DNA from: Spirosoma fluviale
GTDB taxonomy: Bacteria > Bacteroidota > Bacteroidia > Cytophagales > Spirosomataceae
Direction of reading: 5' to 3'
DNA: 19,352 nt
Assembly: GCA_945906915.1 (NCBI GenBank)
Contig: CAMDSI010000018.1
Location: 1 to 19,352, forward strand
In this document: one piece after another, positions 12,917-19,352 of the stretch
Position numbering within the stretch: position 1 is the first letter of the stretch
Layout: the number at the start of each line of letters is the position of its first letter
Notes under the pieces: generated by a model
Told to the model about the DNA's origin: nothing
Seen by the model: the letters and a program-made list of their open reading frames with translations, nothing else
Databases searched by the model: none
Made by a program: the position numbers and the translations under genes

Positions 12917-15733
12917 TTATTTACCTAAAACAATATTAACAATCCGTTTAGGAACCACAATCACTTTCGATGGGGTCTTACCTTCCAAATGTTTTGACAC
13001 TTGTTCATTGCCTAAAACAGCTGCCTCTATCTCAGCGGGAGTTGCCGTCACAGGAAAGGCAAGCGTTAACTTCACCTTTCCGTTAAATGAGATCGGGTAA
13101 TTGAAATCATTCTCTTCTAAGAAGGCCGCATTGAAAACTGGGAATGAAGCATACGATATACTTCCCTCCTGCTCGCCTAAGGCAACCCACAGTTCTTCAG
13201 CGATATGCGGTGCATAAGGAGATAACAAGATCACTAATTCACGCAGAACTGATTTTTTATGGCATTTTAACGCCCCTAAATCATTCACACAGATCATTAA
13301 AGTAGAAACAACCGTGTTGAAGGAGTAGCGATCTAAATCGTCTTGCACTTTGCGAATCGCCGTATGCAATACTTTCAATTCTTCTGGTGTTGCAGGTGCG
13401 TCTGCTAGTTTCGATGTGTTCGTATTATCATCAAAGAATAAACGCCAAACCTTGCGCAAGAAATTATGCGATCCAGAGATACTATTCGTGTTCCACGGTT
13501 TAAATTGCTCTAATGGCCCTAAGAACATTTCGTAGACACGTAGTGTGTCTGCTCCGTATTTGGCAATTAAATCATCTGGATTAACGACATTAAACTTCGA
13601 TTTTGACATCTTCTCCACTTCCCAACCACACACATATTTGCCACCCTCTAAAATGAATTCGGCATCTGCCGGCACATCATTTCTTGATTTTTTGAAGGCT
13701 TCTAGGTCTAAGACATCATTTTCCACGATATTCACATCCACGTGAAGTGCCGCCACATCGTATTGATCTTTTAAGCCATGAGAGACAAACGTGACCTTGG
13801 CAGAATCCTTTAAGCGATAAACGAAGTTCGAACGCCCTTGAATCATCCCTTGGTTGATCAATTTCTTTGCAAATTCTTCTTCCGGCACATAGCCTACATC
13901 TTTCAAGAATTTGTTCCAAAAACGAGAATATAACAAGTGACCCGTCGCATGTTCCGAACCTCCGATGTATAAATCCACTGCTTTCCAGTAGTTAATCTCC
14001 TCTTTTGAAGCAAACTCCCCTGAATTCGTGGCATCCATATAGCGGTACCAATACCAAGAGGAACCTGCCCAACCTGGCATCGTGGACCACTCATAATCAT
14101 ATTGACCTTTGTACTTCCAGTCCGAAGCTGCGCGGCCTAAAGGTGGCTCCCCCGTTTCTGTAGGCAGGTATTTATCAATTTTGGGCAACTCTAAAGGCAA
14201 ATCGGATTCATCAATTAGATAAGGTAATAATTCTCCTGAAGCCGTTGATTTAAAGTAAACAGGCACAGGTTCTCCCCAATAGCGCTGACGGCTAAATACC
14301 GCATTTCGCATTCTATATTGTACTTTTCCTTTTCCAATTGCGTTCGCCTCTAACCAAGTAATCAAGGTATCCGTCGCTTCTTTATAAGCCATTCCATTAA
14401 TCATTCCTGAATTAATGTATTTACCTTCTTTCGTGGGATCCGCTTGTTTTTCGATGTCTTTTTGGCCATCTAAAATGGAAGGAATAGGCAAATCGAAATG
14501 CTTCGCAAAATTCCAGTCACGTTGATCTCCTGAAGGTACACCCATCACGGCTCCTGTACCATAACCCGCTAACACATAGTCAGCTAGGAATAAAGGAACA
14601 CGTTCTTGATTCACTGGGTTGATTACATAAGTCCCCGTAAAAACTCCTGAAACGGTTTTCACTTCCGAGACGCGGTCTAATTCTGAACGGGTTTTGGCCC
14701 AATTCACATATTCCTCCACCGCTTCTTTCTGCGAAGGTGTCGTTAATTCTGCTACCCACTCGTGCTCAGGCGCTAATACCATAAAAGAAACCCCATAAAT
14801 GGTGTCCACACGGGTAGTAAATACTTTTATCTTTTTATCTGAAACGTTTTCGATATCAAATTCCACATCCGTTCCAATCGATTTTCCAATCCAATTGCGC
14901 TGTTGCTCCTTCAAGGAATCAGCCCAATCAACTTCTTCTAAGCCTCTCAATAAACGATCTGCATAAGCTGTGATACGCATCGACCATTGGCGCATCTTCT
15001 TCTGCTCCACTGGATAACCACCACGCTCTGAAACGCCGTCTTTCACTTCATCATTCGCTAAAACGGTCCCTAATTTAGGACACCAATTCACGACTGAATC
15101 ATCTAAATAAGCTAATCGGAAGCTTAATAAATACGCATATTGCTCGTCTGTTGACAGGGAATTCCATTCTTCAGCTGTAATTCGAGAGACGTCCTCATCG
15201 CAAACTGCTTTTAAACTGATCGAACCTTTGGCAGATAAAATAGCCTTTAACGTATCGATAGACTCTGCTTTATCCGATGCTTGGTTGTACCATGAATTGA
15301 ATAATTGCATAAAAATCCATTGCGTCCATTTATAATAGGAGGCATCTGATGTGCGCACTTCCCTCGACCAATCGAAGGAGAAGCCCATATTCTTTAATTG
15401 CTCAATGTAGCGTGTGATATTTTGCTCCGTAGTAATTGCTGGATGCTGACCCGTTTGAATGGCATATTGCTCTGCAGGTAGGCCAAAAGAGTCAAAACCC
15501 ATCGGGTGCAACACCTCAAATCCTTGCAAACGCTTGAAGCGGGCAATAATATCAGAGGCTATATACCCCAGCGGATGACCTACGTGCAATCCCGCTCCAG
15601 ATGGATACGGAAACATATCTAACACATAATATTTCGGCTTCGCCGGATTTACCTGAGCTTGGAAGGTTTTATTCGCTTCCCAAAAGGATTGCCAAGCTTT
15701 CTCGATCTCTCTAAACTGATACTCTGTACGCAT
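12917..15733 (-). CDS. leuS: Leucyl-tRNA synthetase
   Basis: Class I aminoacyl-tRNA synthetase that charges tRNA-Leu in the cytoplasm, 938 residues, normal for Bacteroidota. The HIGH signature is HVGH (50-53) in PSGAGLHVGHPLGY. The editing domain follows, with the threonine-rich FTTRVDTIYG (305-314) and GYGTGAVMGVPSGDQRDW (390-407). A lineage-typical insertion precedes YRLAYL-like LSFRLAYLDDSVVNWCPKLGTVLANDEV. The tRNA-acceptor and ATP loop KMSKS is at 708-712. The C-terminal anticodon-binding domain ends with KRIVNIVLGK. The gene is monocistronic and faces the ebo/receptor operon tail-to-tail with 5 bases between the stops; no separate terminator is seen there. Confidence 0.97.
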   Translation of the reverse strand: MRTEYQFREIEKAWQSFWEANKTFQAQVNPAKPKYYVLDMFPYPSGAGLHVGHPLGYIASDIIARFKRLQGFEVLHPMGFDSFGLPAEQYAIQTGQHPAITTEQNITRYIEQLKNMGFSFDWSREVRTSDASYYKWTQWIFMQLFNSWYNQASDKAESIDTLKAILSAKGSISLKAVCDEDVSRITAEEWNSLSTDEQYAYLLSFRLAYLDDSVVNWCPKLGTVLANDEVKDGVSERGGYPVEQKKMRQWSMRITAYADRLLRGLEEVDWADSLKEQQRNWIGKSIGTDVEFDIENVSDKKIKVFTTRVDTIYGVSFMVLAPEHEWVAELTTPSQKEAVEEYVNWAKTRSELDRVSEVKTVSGVFTGTYVINPVNQERVPLFLADYVLAGYGTGAVMGVPSGDQRDWNFAKHFDLPIPSILDGQKDIEKQADPTKEGKYINSGMINGMAYKEATDTLITWLEANAIGKGKVQYRMRNAVFSRQRYWGEPVPVYFKSTASGELLPYLIDESDLPLELPKIDKYLPTETGEPPLGRAASDWKYKGQYDYEWSTMPGWAGSSWYWYRYMDATNSGEFASKEEINYWKAVDLYIGGSEHATGHLLYSRFWNKFLKDVGYVPEEEFAKKLINQGMIQGRSNFVYRLKDSAKVTFVSHGLKDQYDVAALHVDVNIVENDVLDLEAFKKSRNDVPADAEFILEGGKYVCGWEVEKMSKSKFNVVNPDDLIAKYGADTLRVYEMFLGPLEQFKPWNTNSISGSHNFLRKVWRLFFDDNTNTSKLADAPATPEELKVLHTAIRKVQDDLDRYSFNTVVSTLMICVNDLGALKCHKKSVLRELVILLSPYAPHIAEELWVALGEQEGSISYASFPVFNAAFLEENDFNYPISFNGKVKLTLAFPVTATPAEIEAAVLGNEQVSKHLEGKTPSKVIVVPKRIVNIVLGK

Positions 15734-15802
15734 AAATGATTGTTATTTCAAAAGGAGGTGCAAATTAAGGCTTTTTTATGAAAAAATATTTACTCTACTT
15801 TG

Positions 15803-15833
15803 TTGGTAGATTAAGTAAAGTCTATTAGCTTTG
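15803..15833 (+). promoter_or_regulatory. Bacteroidota-type promoter for the TSUP gene
   Basis: A -33 TTG (15803-15805) and a perfect -7 TAGCTTTG (15826-15833, consensus TAnnTTTG) are separated by 20 bases, the usual spacing in this phylum. Transcription would begin near 15840, about 12 bases before the ATG at 15852. Confidence 0.7.
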
Positions 15834-15851
15834 TAGGGAATTAGATAATCT

Positions 15852-16784
15852 ATGCCACCCAAAAGAAATTTTCCAAGTATATTTAATGCTATCCAAACCA
15901 TTTGGATGCGTGATCGTAGCATCACTGAAGTGATTATTCACATCAGTAATGCGTTGGCTTTGATGATTGTAGGGCATCTTTTATTCACTTACCTGACTGC
16001 AGAAAAAGTCATAGCCGTATTTAACACCGTAGATTCCTCCATTTTATATTATGTTGTAGGTGGTTTCATCGCGCAAATGATTGATGGTGCGCTAGGGATG
16101 GCCTATGGCGTAACTGCAACCACTTTTTTATTATCAGTGGGAATCACTCCAGCTGCTGCTTCGGCTAGCGTTCATGCCTCAGAAGTCTTTACTTCAGGCG
16201 TTTCGGGCTATATGCACTTGAAGTTTGGCAATGTGAATTCCAAATTATTTAAAACACTCGTCATCCCAGGCGTGATAGGTGCCATTTTAGGTGCTTATGT
16301 TTTATCAAGCTTAGAGAATTATGCTGGCTACATAAAACCAATTGTATCCGTCTATACCCTATTTTTAGGAGCCATAATAATCCGCAAGGCGTTGATTAAG
16401 AGTCAAGAAAAACGTCAATTGAAAAGAGTTGGTTGGCTAGCTCTATTTGGTGGTTATTTAGATTCCATTGGTGGTGGCGGTTGGGGACCTATCGTTTCCT
16501 CTACCTTGATTGCCTCAGGACGCCATCCAAAATATACCATCGGAAGTGTAAATTTGACTGAATTCTTTGTTTCGCTCGCATCCTCTCTGACCTTTTTTTT
16601 CGTCATAGGCTTAGGATACTTGCATGTCATTATTGGCTTGATCTTAGGCGGAGTCATCGCTGCACCGATTGCGGCGCGTTTAGCGAATAAACTTCCTGTT
16701 AAAACCATGATGATTTTGGTGGGAATCGTTATAATCATCGTCAGTCTACGTCAGATTATCTTAGGGGTTCCAAAATTTTTATAG
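15852..16784 (+). CDS. TSUP-family (TauE/SafE) membrane permease
   Basis: Membrane protein of 310 residues with about eight hydrophobic segments. TSUP/TauE-SafE proteins move sulfur-containing or small organic anions across the inner membrane. The two conserved half-repeats are seen: GFIAQMIDGALGMAYGVTATTFLLSVGITPAAASASVHASEVFTSGVSG in the first, and GGYLDSIGGGGWGPIVSSTLIASGRHPKYTIGSVNLTEFFVSLASS in the second, joined by a charged loop (KSQEKRQLKR). The substrate cannot be told from sequence. A good promoter precedes it. murF begins 30 bases after its stop on the same strand, so the two may be co-transcribed even though their functions are unrelated. Confidence 0.9.
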   Translation: MPPKRNFPSIFNAIQTIWMRDRSITEVIIHISNALALMIVGHLLFTYLTAEKVIAVFNTVDSSILYYVVGGFIAQMIDGALGMAYGVTATTFLLSVGITPAAASASVHASEVFTSGVSGYMHLKFGNVNSKLFKTLVIPGVIGAILGAYVLSSLENYAGYIKPIVSVYTLFLGAIIIRKALIKSQEKRQLKRVGWLALFGGYLDSIGGGGWGPIVSSTLIASGRHPKYTIGSVNLTEFFVSLASSLTFFFVIGLGYLHVIIGLILGGVIAAPIAARLANKLPVKTMMILVGIVIIIVSLRQIILGVPKFL

Positions 16785-16814
16785 ATATTTGCAGTCAATT
16801 GTCACAACAGGCTA

Positions 16815-18113
16815 ATGATTGTTACTACGCAAACGCTTTTAGAGAAGTTTTTATCCTCCACAGGAGTATCAACTGATACCCGCAATATCCAAGCTGGCAA
16901 CCTATTTTTTGCCCTCAAAGGCCCTAATTTTAATGCCAATGCGATGGCAGTGGAAGCTTTGGACAAAGGTGCACAATATGCCATTATCGATGATGCAGAT
17001 TATTTAGCTGGAGAAAGAACTTTGCTTGTTGAAGATGGACTATTGGCCTTACAAGCACTAGCAACAACTTATCGTCAGACGCTATCAATTCCAATTATTG
17101 GATTAACTGGTTCGAATGGAAAGACAACAACGAAAGAATTGATTTTCTCTGTCTTATCCCAAAAGTACCATTGCTTCGCCACCACCGGCAACCTCAATAA
17201 CCACATCGGCGTCCCGCTTTCGATTTTATCCATCAAAAAGGAGCACGAAATTGCGGTCATTGAGATGGGAGCTAATAAGCAAGGGGATATCCGCGAATTA
17301 GTAAATATTGCGCAGCCAACACACGGTTTAATTACTAATATCGGAAAGGCACATTTAGAAGGTTTTGGTGGAATAGAGGGAGTTCGAAAGGGGAAAGGCG
17401 AGTTATTCGACTTTCTAAATACCTCAGGTGGTATTACTTTTTTACCTCAGCAAGCTGGGCCAGTTCAAGAAATGTTTCAAGAAAGAGGGATGAAGAATGC
17501 CGTTTATGTAAACACGGCTCTACCTACCTCTTTAGTCGAAGCCAAACCAATGGTTCGCTATTCACTTGAATCAGGGGAGGTAATCGATTCCCATCTTCCA
17601 GGCATATATAATTTCGAAAATATTCAACTAGCATTGGCAATTGGAAAATTCTTTCAGCTAAGCGATGAACAATGCAATGCAGGAATTAGCACCTATATTC
17701 CGAATAATCACCGTTCTCAGTTCATAAAAATAGGATCAAACCAAGTTTTAATGGATGCTTATAATGCGAATCCATCGTCGATGTCGGCCGCTATTTCGCA
17801 CTTTGCTGAAACTGACGGAGAACCTAAAATAATCATTTTAGGAGATATGTTTGAATTAGGGGAGTCTACGGAAGAGGAACATGCAAGCCTAGGAAAACTG
17901 ATTGCGGGCTTATCCTTTGAAAAAGTATTATTAGTAGGCCAGCATATGCAGCATGCTTTAATCCACTTACCAGCTGCCTATTATTTTCCAGATAAATTTG
18001 GCCTGCATACGTGGTTGCAAGACCACCCCATTCACGCTAGTTTTCTTTTAGTTAAAGGTTCGAGAGGAATTCAATTAGAAAGTGTTTTGGCATTTCTAGA
18101 AAATTCCAAATAA
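16815..18113 (+). CDS. murF: UDP-MurNAc-tripeptide--D-Ala-D-Ala ligase
   Basis: ATP-dependent Mur ligase that adds D-alanyl-D-alanine to UDP-MurNAc-tripeptide, the last cytoplasmic step in making the peptidoglycan stem peptide. The length of 432 residues is normal. Seen in order: STDTRNIQAGNLFFAL (19-34, UDP-substrate domain), ATP P-loop TGSNGKTT (98-105), NNHIGVPLSIL (128-138), EMGANKQGDI (150-159), NIGKAHLEGFGG (175-186), HLPGIYNFENIQLA (260-273), MDAYNANPSS (313-322) and GDMFELGE (343-350). The ATG at 16815 places the first domain correctly. Gene context is simple: TSUP gene upstream, ahcY downstream with its own promoter element. Confidence 0.95.
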   Translation: MIVTTQTLLEKFLSSTGVSTDTRNIQAGNLFFALKGPNFNANAMAVEALDKGAQYAIIDDADYLAGERTLLVEDGLLALQALATTYRQTLSIPIIGLTGSNGKTTTKELIFSVLSQKYHCFATTGNLNNHIGVPLSILSIKKEHEIAVIEMGANKQGDIRELVNIAQPTHGLITNIGKAHLEGFGGIEGVRKGKGELFDFLNTSGGITFLPQQAGPVQEMFQERGMKNAVYVNTALPTSLVEAKPMVRYSLESGEVIDSHLPGIYNFENIQLALAIGKFFQLSDEQCNAGISTYIPNNHRSQFIKIGSNQVLMDAYNANPSSMSAAISHFAETDGEPKIIILGDMFELGESTEEEHASLGKLIAGLSFEKVLLVGQHMQHALIHLPAAYYFPDKFGLHTWLQDHPIHASFLLVKGSRGIQLESVLAFLENSK

Positions 18114-18119
18114 TTGCAT

Positions 18120-18127
18120 TAAATTTG
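18120..18127 (+). promoter_or_regulatory. -7 promoter element of ahcY
   Basis: TAAATTTG fits the Bacteroidota -7 consensus TAnnTTTG and lies 38 bases before the ahcY ATG, in the murF-ahcY gap. No clear TTG was found at the expected -33 distance, so only the -7 element is called. Confidence 0.5.
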
Positions 18128-18165
18128 CACTTTATTAAGAAAATACCTTTCAAAAAATACACACA

Positions 18166-19352
18166 ATGGCATCACAATCGGGTACTTACGTACCATTCAA
18201 AGTTAAAGACATTGCCTTAGCGGACTGGGGTCGTAAAGAAATTCAATTAGCAGAAGCAGAAATGCCAGGTTTGATGGCATTACGTACAGAATTCGGTGCA
18301 GCGCAACCTCTAAAAGGTGCGCGTATCGCAGGATGTCTTCACATGACTATCCAAACAGCGGTTTTAATCGAAACATTAATCGCATTAGGAGCTGACGTTA
18401 CTTGGTCATCTTGTAACATCTTCTCTACACAAGATCACGCAGCAGCAGCTATCGCAGCGGCTGGTATCCCCGTTTATGCTTGGAAAGGTATGAACGAAGA
18501 AGAATTCAACTGGTGTATTGAGCAGACTTTATTCTTTGGAGAAGATCGTCAACCATTGAACATGATCTTAGATGATGGTGGTGATTTGACAAATATGGTT
18601 TTTGATGAATATCCTGAGTTAATCGAAGGCATCAAAGGCTTATCAGAAGAAACTACGACAGGTGTTCACCGTCTATATGAGCGTATGAAGAATGGCACGT
18701 TATTCTTGCCAGCAATCAACGTAAATGACTCGGTAACAAAGTCTAAATTTGATAATAAATACGGTTGCAAAGAGTCATTAGTGGATGCGATTCGTCGTGC
18801 GACTGACTTAATGTTAGCGGGTAAAGTAGCGGTAGTAGCTGGTTACGGTGACGTAGGTAAAGGTTCTGCAGATTCATTACGTGGTGCTGGTTGCCGTGTA
18901 TTAGTGACTGAAATCGATCCAATTTGTGCTTTACAAGCAGCCATGGATGGCTACGAAGTAGTTCCAATGGACGAGGCAGCAACACGTGCCAATATCTTTG
19001 TAACAGCGACTGGTAACGTGAAAATCATCCGTGATCGTCACTTCAAAGCAATGAAAGATAAAGCAATCGTTTGTAACATCGGTCACTTCGATAACGAAAT
19101 CGATATGGAGTGGTTGAATGGCAATTACGGTTCGACTAAAGATCAAATCAAGCCACAAGTAGATATGTATACGATCGATGGCAAAAACGTAATCGTTTTA
19201 GCTGAAGGTCGCTTAGTGAACTTAGGTTGTGCGATGGGTCACCCATCATTCGTGATGTCGAACTCGTTCTGTAACCAAACCTTAGCTCAATTAGAGCTTT
19301 GGGCAAATGCAGCGAACTACGAGAACAAGGTGTACATTCTTCCTAAGCATTT
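18166..19352 (+). CDS. ahcY: S-adenosylhomocysteine hydrolase, partial at window end
   Basis: Adenosylhomocysteinase converts S-adenosylhomocysteine to homocysteine and adenosine, clearing the by-product of methylation. The frame begins at the ATG at 18166 (MASQSGTYVPFKVKDIALADWGRKEIQLAE) and stays open to the window edge, giving 395 codons; the family is about 430 residues, so only the C-terminal tail is missing. Visible marks are GCLHMTIQTAVLIETL, SSCNIFSTQDHAAAAIA, NVNDSVTKSKFDNKYGCKES (substrate and catalytic region), the NAD-binding GYGDVGKGSA, TATGNVKIIRDRHF, CNIGHFDNEID and GCAMGHPSFVMSNSF. Its coding sequence is noticeably regular in codon use, as expected for a highly expressed gene. 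A TAAATTTG -7 element precedes it. Confidence 0.96.
   Translation, partial: MASQSGTYVPFKVKDIALADWGRKEIQLAEAEMPGLMALRTEFGAAQPLKGARIAGCLHMTIQTAVLIETLIALGADVTWSSCNIFSTQDHAAAAIAAAGIPVYAWKGMNEEEFNWCIEQTLFFGEDRQPLNMILDDGGDLTNMVFDEYPELIEGIKGLSEETTTGVHRLYERMKNGTLFLPAINVNDSVTKSKFDNKYGCKESLVDAIRRATDLMLAGKVAVVAGYGDVGKGSADSLRGAGCRVLVTEIDPICALQAAMDGYEVVPMDEAATRANIFVTATGNVKIIRDRHFKAMKDKAIVCNIGHFDNEIDMEWLNGNYGSTKDQIKPQVDMYTIDGKNVIVLAEGRLVNLGCAMGHPSFVMSNSFCNQTLAQLELWANAANYENKVYILPKH

Noticed and set aside
12917..15733. Apparent loss of the editing-site PAHD motif in LeuS (PSGD here)
   Set aside because: To my knowledge this variant is normal in LeuRS of this phylum, so it is not treated as an anomaly.
15751..15828. 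Strong Shine-Dalgarno-like AAAGGAGGTG followed by a small frame from ATG 15778 (16 codons)
   Set aside because: The spacing of 17 bases to the ATG is too long, the frame is very short and lies over the TSUP promoter, and Bacteroidota rarely depend on such sites.

Overview
The window comes from a member of the Bacteroidota, most likely the order Cytophagales. The evidence is AT-rich sequence, scarce Shine-Dalgarno sites, two TAnnTTTG-type -7 promoter elements, and a TonB-linked receptor with an N-terminal carboxypeptidase-regulatory-like domain. The phylum is well supported; anything below that is a guess. There are no rRNA or tRNA genes, insertion sequences or CRISPR arrays.

Layout. Bases 1-393 are a gene-free spacer. 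It holds two Rho-independent terminators, a pair of tandem hairpins whose stems differ by compensatory changes, and several tracts of degenerate 7-base tandem repeats. rmuC (+) follows and converges on a minus-strand pair, ygiQ then a short YjdM/PhnA C-domain protein. Another heptameric tract, partly an inverted repeat, lies between the two convergent units. From 3949 to 12911 (+) there is a tightly packed run of eight genes. The first six are a complete ebo cluster (eboA-eboF), followed by a Met-rich Spy/CpxP-like periplasmic protein and a TonB-dependent receptor-type outer-membrane protein. leuS (-) converges on this run with only 5 bases between the stops. A TSUP-family membrane permease and murF (+) come next, and the window ends inside the S-adenosylhomocysteine hydrolase gene.

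The ebo genes are the most interesting content. In cyanobacteria the cluster is implicated in moving the scytonemin precursor to the periplasm. The six families (EboA, TatD-like hydrolase, UbiA-like prenyltransferase, dehydroquinate-synthase-like cyclase, xylose-isomerase-like EboE, alkaline-phosphatase-superfamily EboF) look like a pathway making or handling a membrane-associated metabolite whose structure is unknown. Here every gap is 6 nt or less, or an overlap, and the unit continues into a periplasmic and an outer-membrane protein. This suggests, as inference, that the cluster's output or partner is linked to the periplasm and outer membrane. The other genes (rmuC, ygiQ, leuS, murF, ahcY) are ordinary housekeeping genes.
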